The notes under the pieces: model-generated
What the model saw: only the letters and a program-made list of their open reading frames with translations
Database searches by the model: none
Told to the model about the DNA's origin: nothing
Origin: Ichthyophthirius multifiliis
Taxonomy: Eukaryota > Ciliophora > Oligohymenophorea > Hymenostomatida
Length of the DNA stretch: 49,253 nucleotides
Direction: 5' to 3'
Assembly (NCBI RefSeq): GCF_000220395.1
Contig: NW_004086385.1
Location: forward strand, 1 to 49,253
Program-made: the position numbers and the translations under genes
In this document: one piece after another, positions 25,573 to 39,929 of the stretch
Position numbering within the stretch: position 1 is the first letter of the stretch
Layout of the letters: each line of letters starts with the position of its first letter

Positions 25573-28500
25573 ATGTTTAAAATTGGAAGTTTAAATTGGG
25601 CATCTTCATTTATTTTATCAAATGTTAAACTTTTATAAAAACAATATATAAATATTTTTTTAAACTAGATTTTATAACCATATTTTAAAGGATTGAATAC
25701 ATAATAAGTAAAAGTAGGATTATGGGAGGGTATTTTTTGTTATATAACAAAATAAAATTTCTAATATAAAATTTAAAATAAAAAAGGTTCTTTAGAATTA
25801 TAAAATTTAGAATTAAAACCAGAAATAATATCTAATTTAAGCTTATAATTACTTCATAGTTAAATAAATAAGATAAAAATAAAAATTCCATGGAAGAATA
25901 TAACAAAAGAAGTTTATTTTTTAAAAAAAGTATAAATATATAAATAAAAAAAGGGAATATAAATAACAATTGAAGGTCTATAATTAACATTAAAGTATTA
26001 AGAAAACTAAAATTAAATGTCATATGAATAAATAAAGGAGAAAATGTAAAAAATAAAAGAAGAAACTTTGAAAAACTATGATGAATAATAAAATATAACT
26101 AATGATGAAAAATAATAAGGTTATTTTGCAAAAAAACTAAATTAAGCACTTTAAAATTTTTCCTTGAAAATATTAGATTCATAAATTACTTATATTTATT
26201 AAATAAATGTTAATGAAATAGCTAAAGTTCATTTAAAAATAAATGAAATCAATATAAATGAATTAAATAATAATCGAAATTAGAAAGATTTTAAAAAAGG
26301 ATATTTTTAAAAAAATATTGTTATTAATGAACTTTTATTATTTTTTGATTTTTATGAATTACCAGAATTTGAATACAAAAATGTAAAAAATTAATTCATC
26401 AATTTTTTTTTTATATATATAAATATATAAAAGTTTCAAAAGAGTGAATAGTTTTTAAATCAAAGTATTATAAGTAATTAAAGCTATAATTCAATAAACT
26501 AAAATGATTATACTAGTGAGGAAAATCTAATATTGAAAATTTAAGATATCTAAAGCATTGTAAAATTTAGTTATCATAACGAATTTAATATATAAATAGC
26601 TATTAATACTAAAGGTATTGAAATTTATTTTTAATAATATTAAATAAGATTACTTGTTAAAGCTATTCGTAGTATTTTAAATTAAAGAAAAGATAGACCT
26701 TTAATCAAACCTTTTTAAAAAAGTTTTTTTTTTTTATATAATATATACTTATTAATATTTTAGCAAATAAACTATAACTATCAGGAGCTTAATAATGGTG
26801 GATTTATTTAGGTATTCTAAAATAAATTTTTATTTAATAAAATAAATAAAAAAGGAAATCGAGTTATTGAAGAAAATAAAAAATTTGATAAAATAAATAT
26901 TATTAGTATTTTATAAAAGCTAAAAGACTTAAAATACATAAAAATTTATACAATAAAATAGATTAATAAAAATTTGCTAAATGAAGTCTCAAATGTAAAA
27001 ATAAAATATTAATAAAAAAATTTTAATAAACTAATATAAATTATAGGAATTTTTAAATAAATATGAAAGTAATAATTCTTTAAGTCAAATAATTTGGTAA
27101 AGATAAATAGCATTAGAAAAACTTTAAGAAATGAATGAAAATTTATAATAAGATGATGATTTAATACAAAAATAAATAGCTTAAAAATGGTTTTAAAATT
27201 TAAATAATAATTTCATGATAAAAGTAAAAATATATATATTTTTTGATATAAAATAAATATAATTATTTAATATTTAATTAAAGACTTTAGAAAATTAAAA
27301 ATTATATTAATATATAAATTTTAATTTATTAAAATATTAAAATGAAAATTAATTTTTATTTGATTTTAAATTATAAAGCCTTAAAATTATTATTTAAGAA
27401 AATTTTTTAATTAGTGATATTAAAAACTTACATAATTAAGTTTTTTTATTTAAATAAGAATTGAATTCTTAAAAAAATTTACAAAAAAAAGGTAATTAAT
27501 TATAAATAAATTTAAAAAATAAGTTTAATAATTTTAAAAAAAGTTTTAAATCATTTAACAAATAATTTTCTCTCAGAATTTTACTTAAAAAATAAATAAA
27601 AAATACATAATGATTAAAACAAATCAAAAACATAAAATAAATAAAAAAATAAAAATAAATAATTATTAAAGTTAGAAATGGATACTTTTCGTTTATAATA
27701 TTAAAAAAGCAACTAATAAAATATTTTAAAATTTTAATTTAAATCATTTTTAGGATTTGATTAATAAAAGAAAAATATTCATTACAATTAATTTATTAGT
27801 ATTCCAAAAGGATTTAAATTTTTAATAAAAAGAATAAAAGTTAAAATTGAACATTAAATTAATATAATTAATAATAATATTGATATTGAAATCCCTGAAA
27901 TAAGTTTTGTTTTAGCAAAATAATTTTATGAAAGGTGTAAAATTTTAGTTTCTTTAGTTTATTTTAAAAATGAAAAATAATAAGAAAATAAATTTTAATA
28001 TAGAGATAATTTAATATTTAATAAAATTCTACAAAACTATAATTATTAAAATAATAAATATAATATTTCTGTTTCTTTAAATAGAATTAACTTTTATTTT
28101 CCTTAAAATTATTAAATTAAGTCTTAAATATTGCTTTTATAACTAAAAAACTTTAAAATATCAAAAAGAGATTGTGATATTTTGGAAATAAATGAAAAAG
28201 TCACAGAAAAAGAAGTAAATAATTTAAATTTTTAAAAAATCAACAAAAATTAAAAAGAAAATAGATATTTAACATGTTTTTATTAATATTGATAGTTTAA
28301 GAATTATGTTTGTAAAAACATATGATTGGGAATAATATGAAAACATATTTTTAATAAATTAAGAAAATATAGAGAAGAGTTATTAATAATAAAATACTTA
28401 AACCAATAATAAGAAAATAAAGAAACCTTATACAACTATATTAGAAACACTTCCAATAATAATTTAAATAGATGAAATAGTAAAATATGTTAATATAACA

Positions 28501-31500
28501 CACAATCAATATAAAATTCCTTAGTTATAAAAGATTTTTTAATATAAAATTATTCATCCTAAATATTATTAAGTATTTATTATAGTTATTTATAAAAAAT
28601 ATACTTTATATTTAATTTTTTTTAAGATTTCAATAAATATTCCGTTTTTAGAGCTAAATATTGATTTTAAATAAATGTGTATCCTAAATTATTTATTTAA
28701 TATATGGCTTATTGAAAAGACTAATCTTTTTGAATCAATAGATGACGAGAATCAATAAGTATAAGAAACAAGACTAAGAAAGATAATAGTTTATGTAAAA
28801 AATTACAAATAATTTTAACAAAGTTAATTCATAATTTTTTTAAAATATTATTTTATTTTTAGAATTGTGAATAAAAATAAATAAAAAGTTTGATTAATAC
28901 GTTTACCATAAATAATATAGCATTAAATTTAGATGGATTAATGATAAAATTTTAATTTAATAATAATAAAATATAGGAAAATAAAAATATATAATAAATT
29001 CATTCATATCAATTGTTTTCTTTTTATTTAAAAGACCTAAAATTAATACTTATTGAAAAAATATTTACTTAAAAAGTTAAATTGTCAATTAATACTATAC
29101 TTTTTATAAGAAATGTAATTATTTTTTTATAAAAAATGTGAAATATTTATATTTATTTTTAAAAGAATTGTTATTAATTTTAATTAAAATAACCCTTTAA
29201 AGAATAAATTTATACGTTATTGGAAAAAAGCGATTTTACACAGTACTATTAAGGAGAATAAAATAAAAAAAGTAAGGATTAAAAAGAAATAATTCCCCAA
29301 TAAAAGTTATAATGTAAAACTTAATTAAATTAAAGTAATTTTTTAGATGATATATCAGAATAAAATTAAGAAATCAATTATGAAAAATGTTTTATTTATA
29401 TATATTTATAAGCAATAACATATTTTATTTTATTTTAGTTTTTAATGAAGATTTAGAAATTTTTAATCTTTTAAATTAAATATCGGGCATATAAAATATA
29501 GAACTAAAGGTAAAAACTTAAAAAAGTAAATAAGAAACTCAAAAAACATCAAAAGAAAGAAACTTTTTCGAAAGTGATTTTGAAAGTTATATATAAAATG
29601 ATGTCTTTATAAATGAAAAATTATAAAAAAGTAAAGTAAAAATAAAATAGAATTAAATATAAAAAATAGATGAAAAGAAAAAATGTGATATATGTTTTAG
29701 ACAAAAATAAGAAACATAAAATAATTTAATTATAAATTTTATTGATAAAAATAATAAATAAGAAAATGAAAAACCAGATTTAAACTTAAATATTATATTA
29801 TAGAAAGATATTGAAGCTAAAAGTGTATAAGAAATCGATATTGAGTTGAATTTAAAATAATCTATTTTAGTACTTGATCCATAAATGATTTAATAAATTA
29901 TATTAATTATTGAAATGATTGAACTTTTTACTAAAATTCATGTTTAAAACTTCATTTAATATATGAAAGTCTCAGGTTTTTGGCCTGATTTGTATTAAGG
30001 TTTAATAATTTTTTGTATTATTTTTATTTCATTTTTTTTATTCAATTAAGATGATAATTCTGAAGATAATTTAAAATTAAATAAAAATCTAAATAATAAA
30101 TTAATTTAATGTAACATATAAACATAAGGAATAACAATATTACTATTTCATTAACAAGTAAAATAAAAAAATATTATAAAAAAAATAATCAAATAAAAGG
30201 AAAATATTTACGTATTCAATATAGAAGATTTTTAAATATAAATAAATGAAGAGAAAATGATATAAAACATATTTTTTACAGGAAAAAATCTAATTTTATA
30301 AGAAACCCATGAAAAAACAGGCTTTTATCCATAAATAATAGGTAGTCTTTAGGAAAAATAAAACTAATTAATAGGAAAATATATATAATATAAAGATAGA
30401 TAAATTATAGGATTATAAGAAAATTAATATTTTGGAATTAAATTAGAAAATATTTAATACAACTTTTTTAAAAAAAGTACTTCTGAATTATAATTATATA
30501 TAAGATAGTATATAATTCAATCTTTTTGTAATTAAATTACTTAATAAGATGAATAAGAAATAATAAAAAATATTGAAAAAATAATAAACTTTTAAGGAAA
30601 AAAATAATTTTATTATTTAGAAAATAATTATTTTCTTAAAAATGAAAAAAAAGATTAAAAATAAACATTTAGATTTGAAATATGTATTTTAAATTCATTA
30701 ATCATTGGATTTAGAAACTCTTTATCAGAAGAAGCCTTATATTTAAGCTGTTAAAAAGTAGGAATATGGAATACAGGTATATTTTTTTTAAATAAAAGAT
30801 TTTTAAATAAATTTTAAAAATAAAAAGGTATTTGGGGAAGTTGCTTTGGAGAACTTATAATAAAAGAGAAATTAGAAAAAAATGAAAATGAATTTGATGA
30901 ATTTTAAGATGTTGAAAGTACTTTTTAAAATATACAAAATGAATTAAGTTAAACTAAAAGCTAAAAAAGCATTTAGAAAGAATGCAATTAAATCACAGAA
31001 ACCAAATAAAATTTTTCGGAAGATTATTAAAGTTTTAAGCAAATAATAAAAATGAATTGAGTATTTCTTAGGATGAAAAATAAGCCTTTTTGAGAATTGT
31101 GATTTATGAACTAAAAGTTAATACAGAAAAATAAAAAGATAAAACAGAAAATTATTTTATTAAAACAACAGATGATAAGAATGAAATAACAATTGATATT
31201 ATTTATGAAGATCTCTTATTTAAAATATTAAATGAAGGAATTAATAAAAAAGAAATCGATTATAATAATCCTATGAAAGGTATTTTTAATTTGTATTTTG
31301 GTATTTTTTATTTTAAACTTTCTTTTTTTAATAGTTCGAGTGAGAATAAATGAATTAGATATTTAAATGATAGATTAAGATTATAAAATAGCTTGTAAAT
31401 TTTTTTAAGAAAATTTAGGCGAACAACCTTAAGTTGTTATTCCGAAAAACTAAACATAATCTTATAATGATTAAGTATTTAATTAAACTAAATAAAACAA

Positions 31501-34500
31501 AAAAACATATATTTAAATAATTTATTTGATTTAAATAGTGTTGGTGCTATGTTTATATCAGTTTATATAAAAGTAACTTAATAACTTTTGAAGAAGATAA
31601 AAATATAATTACGTAATAAAAACCTCTAGTGAAGTTTATATTAAAAGGTTTTCTTTTTTTAAAAAAATAAAAATAAAATAAAAAATTAAAAGATGCTTTT
31701 TTTAAACTTTATCTTATAAATTATGGAGGAAACATTCAAAAATTATATATCGGATAAATAAATATAGAAGATTTTAGTGAAAATACGAACAAAATAAACA
31801 TTTTAAGTGATTTAAATTTATATGAATTCGGATTATAAGACGATAATAATTCAACATTAGAATAATTATAAGAAGATATGGAAGAAGAAAGCGTTTAATA
31901 ACTAATTTCTTAAAGTGATATTGAAATTGATGAAAATTTTGATTAAGAATAAGAAGTAAGTGAAATTTAAAATAATGATTTTTAATAATAATAATATGAT
32001 TTTGAAAAAAAATAAGTAAATATATAATTTTTGTTTTAATTTCAAATATTATTATATAATATATATAAAAAAAATAGAATTGTAATAAAATAAAAAAAAG
32101 AGGATTCTTCAAAAATATAATAAGATTTTTCAAAAAAATATGTTTAAAAAGAAAAAAAGAAAAATAGAATTTAGTTTAAAAAATGTCAGATGAAAATATC
32201 ATTATACATAATAATTAAGAAAAAGTAGCAAAAAATATAAAAAATATAAAAATAATTTATAAATAAATAAAATAAAAAAAGGAAAAGTTGAATGCTAAAT
32301 CTATAAATGTGACTAATAAAATGACAATTTTATATAGCCATAAATAATCTAATTAAGTAAAAAGTTTAAATAATTGCTTTAAAAAAAAATATATAAAAAT
32401 ATAGATATTGAGTTAAACATATAAAAAACCAAACATATATAATTAATATTCAAGTAAACCAAAGCAAATTAAAGGTTTAAAAGATTGGTCTTTAGATAAA
32501 TTTTAATAAAGAAAACCTATAATATATAAATTAAATTAAGCTTTAAAAAAAACAATATCTAACATAGATATAGATTATGATATGTTATAATAAGGTAAAA
32601 AAATAATATTTTTTAGAAAAATATATAATAAAAGAATATAAATAAATAACTGGAAAAGACCAAAGAAAATCAAAATGTGATTTTAGATATATATTTCGTT
32701 CAAGACCTGATGGCGAAAAGTTAATAAAAATGATAATTGAAAACAAATAATTATTTTTATCTCCAGAAATAATCGAAAAGTTAATTCTTTTTTTTAAAAA
32801 ACCTTTTAATGGTTCTGATTTTTAACCATTAATAAAATAGCCTTTATATTTTAATAATTATCCATAATTTATAATAGAAATAAAAGTAAGAAATAAATGA
32901 ATGCTTATATTAATTTTGTTTAATAAATAAAAAGGCACAAAATTTTATAATTTATACTGAATATGAAGATAAAGAAGAAACTAAAAGTTCATTTTAAAAT
33001 ACTTCTGATATAAATAAATGCATAAGTCATTAATATTCAATAAAATAATCAATTCCCTTATCTTTTTAAACAACTCAAGTCTAAAAATAAAGCACTAATT
33101 ATTAATATGTGACATAATAGAAACTTGTTTTATTATTAGATTGTAAATATACACATAAATGGAAAGGAGATTGCCAAAATGGGCCCGGAAGTGTAAAAAT
33201 AGGAGTGGATTTAGAAATAAAGAAGTTTGCTTTATCAGAAAAACAAAAAAAAAAATATAATTGTTAATTTAAAAAGCAGTCTTCATATTTTTAATTAAAT
33301 AGAGCTATTTCTTATTAATTTAAAGATTCTGTATATGTTTAAGAAGAATGTTTTTCATAGTAACCAGAATAGATTTAAGTTAATTTTATTTTAAGAAATG
33401 TAAAAATAAATGTAAAAACTTTATTTAAAATGGATTTTTATTAAAAAAACGAAAATAAAAAATAAACTAATAATAATGCTTATCAATATTTTAATTTCAG
33501 CATTTTAAATAATAAAAAATTTAGAAACGAGCATACTCTTTCTTTAAATACACTTTTTAAATTAATAAAAATAAGTAAAACTTTATTTTCTTTTTAAAAA
33601 GAAAAAACATAAATCAATGAATAATAAATTTAAACCAAAAACGAAGAAAAAAGTTAAGAACTTTTCATTATTTATATAAGTAATTTTGATATTAAAAAAA
33701 CATAAATTGAACTACTCAAAAGTGGCTTTGGAATAAAAACATTTCAATTAAATATTAAAGATATATAAGGTAAGTAGATATAAAAATAAAATAATAAATT
33801 ATTAGTTATTAAAGGATAATTAGAAATTAATTATTTTAATAAACATAAAATCGTCTATGAGCCATTACTTGAACCATGGAAGTTTTTAATAAAAGAAGAA
33901 AAAAAAAAACCAATTCGTCACTTTTTGGTCAGTAATTATGAATCAAAGAAAGTTTTATAAATGATTCCGTTATTAAAACAACATAATAATTCATTTAATT
34001 TAAATGTTTCTTTAGCTTGTTTAGAATAAATTGTTGAAATTTATAAAAAACTTAAATAAAAAGATGGTTCGGATGAAGAAGAACCATATTTTATCATAAA
34101 TAAGACTGGGTTTTCATTAGAAATTAGAGATTTCGGAAAAGATAATAGGCCAGTTTAAGTAATTGAAGACGGAAATAGAAAAAAATGGTTAGGATGGGAA
34201 GAAATGTATACTATGTAAAAGAAAAAAGAAATGAGAAAAAAAGATAATGGAGAAAGAAAATAAGCACTTGTTAATATAAATATAATTTAAGAAGAAGAAG
34301 AGGACTTAAAAATTCAAATAAATGACATTTTATAAGAAAGTAAAGAAATGATAGAAATAAATGTTTAAGAATAAAATAAAGAATCATAATAATAGGATAA
34401 AAGAAAAAAATTATAATCTTTAAAAAGCAACATTTTTGGAATTAATAAAAAAAAAAATATGTATTTTTATAGATAAATAAAGAAAATATCTTTAGATAAT

Positions 34501-35967
34501 ATTGGAAAATATTTAATAATTTTAAAAAATGATGATGTAGAAATACTAGAAGAAAAAAACTCATTAAAAAGAAACATTACAATTAATCATAATGTTAAAA
34601 ATAATGCAGATAATATACTATAAAAAGAAGAAAATAATATAATTAAATTATTCTAAAGTAATATAGTATAATTAACGGAAAACATTAATAAGTTTGGACA
34701 AGATTTGATAAAAACAATCATTAATAAAAAAATAAATGAAGATGGAAATACTTATTTATTAATAGATAATAAGATAAATCAACTAACCGGTTCTAAAGAA
34801 ATAACAATATCATCTTCGGCGAGAATTTTTAATAATTTAGATATAATTATTAATATAAACATAATCAATAAATATAAAAAAAGTAAAGATTTTTTAATAT
34901 TCCCAAACACCTTTTGGGAAATTCCACTACATTATCTCCAAAATGATACTGAAATTAAATTCTCCGAAAAAGAAAATAAAGACAATTATGACTATTTTTA
35001 GCTAAGTTTTATTTTAAGAGACAAAACATCACTAAAAGATTACGAAATAGACGAAGAAGATATTTTTTAGGAAATTTTAAATGAAAAAAATAATAAATAA
35101 AGACTCATTTTTAAATAAGATTTGGAAATAATTCCCATATATAATGAATAAAGTCCACTTTTAATACTATCTTGTGTTAAATAAAAAGTATATTTTGGCA
35201 ATCAAAAAGATTATGCTTATGAAACAATACTTATTTTAAACCCTATGTTTAAATTCCTAAACGCAACTGCTAAAGATATTCAAATAAATTTTGGATTTCC
35301 ACAAAGAAAAATCTGGAAAGAATAAATATTAGGGATATGTGAAAAAGAAAGGCTTTATTGGTGTAAAGAAATAGGTTTTGGGGATGATTTGACTATTAAA
35401 ATAGGATATTAAATGTTTTAATAGAAAAACTGTTGGAAAGTCTATGGAAAAAAAGAGTAGAAATATAAATTAGACATTGTTTTGTAACATGAATAGAATA
35501 AATCTAATATAATTTTATATATAGAAGCAGTAAAAATATCATAAAAAGTTAGATAATTTATCCTTTTTTGCCCATTTTTTATTCTAAATAATAGTCCTTT
35601 AAATAAATTAAAATTCAGGGAATTCGGATATACAAGTAAAATAGATTTTAATGAAGAAAAATAAACAGATTCATAAAAAAAGCAGTCTTTTAAATAAAAT
35701 TCATTTTTATATAAATAAGAAAATTATATTAATAATTCTGCAAAATATAATAAAAAAGATAGAGAAAATTATATTTTTGAGATAGAAAAGTAAAATATTT
35801 AATACTTAAAAAACATGAAAATGTTCTCAACTTCCAAACATATGAATAAAATATAAGTTGGAATATCTGATAAAAATGAGAGATATTAATCATGGAGTTA
35901 ACCGATATCTTTACAATCTACTAATTCAGTTTTACAAATTATAGATCCTGTATATTATGATAAATAA

Positions 35968-36026
<59 letters not shown>

Positions 36027-36910
36027 TTTTATATGTATATATATATTTATTTATATTAAAAGGATGATAGAAAAACTTAATATGATCTTTCTTTAAAAAT
36101 TGAAAATATGCAAGGATTTTATAATAGAACTAAAGTTTTAGTAATTACTCCTAAATTTTTTTTTAAGAACTTATCATAATATCATTTGTTAGTTAAATAA
36201 ATTGATGTAAATGATTAAGATTTTATATATTTAGAACCTGTATAAAATAAAAGATTAGTCTAATAATATTTTTGGCAGGATTTTAAAGGAAAATAGTAAC
36301 TTCAGATTAGCTTTGTTAAAAATTCTAATTTATTTGATTCTTAATAAGCTAGTGTTTCTTAATAAGTTTTTAATTACGATTAAATAAATTATTTATAATG
36401 GTCAAACAGCTTTAAAATAGATAAAGTATTTATTTTTTTAATATAACAAATAAACTAAAATATATAAAAGATTTGTAATATTGCTGTAAAAGTACCTAAA
36501 ATAGAAGGAAAAAATTTAGACGATAATTAGTATATATATGTAAAAATAAGTGTAGTTTTATAAGATAATATACTTATAACAACTTTCTATAATGAAGATA
36601 TAGAAAATCCACCTTTTTCGTAATTAATAGAACGAAATATGAAATATATATAGCATAATATATAGAATAAAAAAGAAAAATATTGAAGAATTGTTTAAAG
36701 AAAAGATAAAAAATTAAAATTAAAAATAAATTTAAACAGTTTTGGTTTTACCAGGATAAAAAATAAGATTTACATGGGACTAATGGGTAGTAAAGGAGCA
36801 TATTTTAAATGTAGAAATCGAAGATGAAAAAGAGCTTTATAATATTGACAAAATAATAGACTATCCTCCAATAAAAATAAAAGAATTATTAGATGAAAAT
36901 CAACGAAAAG

Positions 36911-36992
<82 letters not shown>

Positions 36993-39541
36993 TTTCTTTA
37001 AGATAGAAAAATATCAATAAGAAATTCTTGTATAAAAAAGGTAATCTTGAAATTGCTTAAAAAGCTAATGAATAGCATGAATTAATGTTTGTTATTTTAG
37101 ATGTTTTTAAATAAAAGATGAAAATATATGATGGAAAAATACAAAAATAAAGTTAAGTTATTAATTTAAAAGTAATTTTTAAGAAACAAATAGAATTAAT
37201 TTATTTTTTAATAAAAAAATAAAAGGGATGTTCTTTAGAAGAATCGAAAGAAAATTAATTTTTAATAAATAAAACAGGAAATATAATTTGTAGTTGTAAA
37301 ACTTCTAATATAAAAGAAACAAAAGAATGGATAAATTATATATGGAGAGCAATTTTATTAACAACTCCAGATACAGTATAATTTAAAATTGAATTAATGT
37401 AACATACAAAAGTTGAAAAAAATAAAAATAAATAAATAATAATTATCAAAAATAAAATAAAAAAGGTAATGTGTTTTTATTAAATAAAATATGAAGAAGA
37501 ATCAGAAAACAAAGAAATATAAGAAAATGAAGAAAATAAACAAATAATAAATATTAAAAAGATTTAAGATAATTCCGAAAAATAAACTATTTTTACATTT
37601 TAAATCACAAACTTTATCGGAATTTCATTCATAGATAATGATCCAAAAGAAATTCTTTAAATTTCATTAAAAAATACTGCCTTAACATATTCTCAAAATA
37701 TCGAAACATAAACCAAACTTAAAAAATTCGCTTAAAAAATTCTCCTTTAAGAAGTAATGAGCTTAGAAAAAACATTAACATTAGATGAAATAAAAAATAA
37801 AGACAAATACTAAAAAAAATAAGATAAAATATAAAAACAATTATTAATTTTTTAAATGGATTCCCTAATAATTAATAACTAAACTGAAAACACATAATTC
37901 CCAGTAATATTTGCACCTATTAAAAGAAAAAAAAAGAAAGAAAATTAAAACTAATAAGAAAATCCATTTCTAATATTTACTATTTTAGCGAAAAAAAGTG
38001 ACAAAAATTTACTGTTTTCTCATATAAATTAAATGAACTTTTACATAGAAACGACAGAAATACGTATTGATGATCATATTTTAGATGTAATAATTACTTA
38101 TTGGAATCAAATAAGAGATATATTTGCATCTTTAGGCAAATAAAATATACCAAAAGTTCCTATAATTAACTTTTTGAAACTATAGATGGACATTTCAATA
38201 AACGAGAATAATGAAAATATACAAAATAAATAATATATTCGCTATATAAAGAATTTAAGAGTAGAATCTATTGATATTTGTTTCACTTTTAGATCTTCTC
38301 CGGGACATTCTTTAACAGCCTTAACGAAAAATATAATTTCCGATTTTGGATTAACACTTGCTAGTATTGATTAAGCAAAAATAAAACTCAATTTATTATA
38401 ATAAACGCATATTTTTTGTAGTATTTAGGACATTATTACTAAACTTTATAAGCATTTTTCTTAATAATTTATGAGATAATTATATAAATTACTAGGATCA
38501 TTTGATTTGTTAGGAAATCCGGTTTCACTTATTGAAAATCTAGGAATTTCAGTCGTAGATATGTTTTATTAGCCATTTTATTTACTTGCAAAAGGAAAAA
38601 GTGGATTTTAGTTTGGAGAATAATTTGCTTTAGGAACTTTTAAATTAATTTCTTCGAGTATTTCTGGTGTTTATAAAACACTTAACAAAGTAAAATATAT
38701 ATAATATATTTCTTTTATTAAAAAAAACATTAATATATAGATACTTGGTACTATAATGAAATTATTATGTAGCATTACTTTCCATAAATAATTTATCTAA
38801 GGTAGATAATTAAGAGTAAACAGGACTTTTAAAAATGTCAAAGAAGGATTTATTATAGGGATAAAAAATTTTTTTTAGGACCTATGGGAGGCTTTTACTG
38901 GAATAGTACTAAGTCCAATATATGAAGCAAAATAAAATGGTTTTTTTGGATTTTTTAAAGGCATATATTAAGCTTTTGTATGTATTTTTATAAGACCAAC
39001 AGTCGGTTTATATGATTTAATAATTGGAATAGTGGAAGGGTTAAAAAACAGCGCTTTATATGAAGAACATATAATGGATTAAAGAAGTAGACCAATAAGA
39101 TAGTTTGGGGAAAACAGAGAAGTTATTGTATATAATTTTTAGACTGCTTTAGCCTTTGATATTATTGGGAGGTATAAATTTAAGCATTATAAGCATGAAA
39201 TTATATTATTTTTCGATGATTTACATATAATAAAAAATGGATTCAAAAAAATATTGGAAGCATAAATTATTGTGTCAGATATTAGAATTCTTTTTGTGAA
39301 AAAAAATAACTCTATTTCTAATAAAAATATTATGCTTCATAAAATCAAAAAAATTGTATTCGTTTCTAATGAATTACTTTTGGGTATTTATATGCATATT
39401 CCTTTTAAAAAATTATTTAGAAATAAATATTCTATGCATATTAAATATGAAAGCTTAGCTAAGGCAGTAAGACTTTTAAATACTATTAAATAATATTAAA
39501 ATAATTAATTAATTCCCAATTTCGATATTTGCTTTAATTGA
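25573..39541 (+). CDS. VPS13 bridge-like lipid-transfer protein
   Basis: A giant gene of roughly 4200 residues after about 20 short introns. The chorein-type N-terminus is clear: LNQILQPYFKGLNTQQVKVG, then GSLELQNLELKPE, then INKIKIKIPWKNITKEVYFL, as in VPS13, where it starts the lipid-carrying groove. A long RBG-like middle follows. The SHR-BD/WD40-like part lies around 35300-36420, with NPMFKFLN, LFCPFFILNNSPLNKLKF, YFWQDFKGKQQLQISF and LQWSNSFKID. The C-terminal ATG-C region reads LGSFDLLGNPVSLIENLGIS, GFTGIVLSPIYEAKQNGFFG and IRPTVGLYDLIIGIVEGLKN, followed by a PH-like end (KIKKIVFVSNELLLGIYM). VPS13 proteins move lipids at membrane contact sites. Two introns contain long (TA)n tracts. 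Near 31050 the frame shifts by one base in an A-run, followed by TGA in the old frame. The first exon (MFKIGSLNWASS) is unlike other VPS13 starts, so the true start could differ. The gene ends at TGA after a TAA that is read as Gln. Confidence 0.95.
35970..36024. repeat. (TA)n tract in a VPS13 intron
   Basis: A long TA dinucleotide run between exons encoding DPVYYDK and DRKTQYDLSLKIEN. It fits inside an intron, since coding similarity resumes on both sides. Confidence 0.75.
36914..36988. repeat. (TA)n tract in a VPS13 intron
   Basis: The second long TA run in the gene, about 75 bases, directly after coding DENQRKV-like sequence and before an A/G-rich exon start. It is most simply an intron that expanded by slippage. 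Confidence 0.7.
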
Positions 39542-39929
39542 TTTATTTTTATAAAATTTAATATTTTTTTTTATATTATTAAAAAGTTTTTTGCAAATAT
39601 TTATTTTTTATATTTTCGAAATTACTAATGAAAAATAAAATAAATTCTATAATTTTATTATATAATGAAATAGTAAATTTTATAAATTAAATATATTATT
39701 GAATATATTTATAGTTTTTAATAATACATAATTGAAATTTTAATTAAAAACAGTTAATAAATAAAATTATGTTTTTAGTATACTTTTTATAAATATTTTC
39801 ATATTTAATTTTTTTTTAACAAAACATTAAATAGTAAAATTCACAATAATCTAAAAAAAAAAATTAAAATTCAAAAAAAATAAAATAACAAATAAATAAT
39901 TTTTTTTTAAAAAAATATATAAATAAAAA
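39542..39929. other. Spacer upstream of the peroxiredoxin-globin gene
   Basis: 388 bases of A/T-rich sequence holding the VPS13 3' end and presumably the promoter of the next gene. No recognisable element. Confidence 0.5.

Noticed and set aside
34705-35001. A separate 98-residue gene
   Set aside because: It is an internal piece of VPS13; the TAA that seems to end it is a Gln codon and the frame continues with VPS13 similarity.
39272-39541. A separate small gene encoding MSDIRILFV-like sequence
   Set aside because: It continues the PH-like C-terminus of VPS13 in the same frame.
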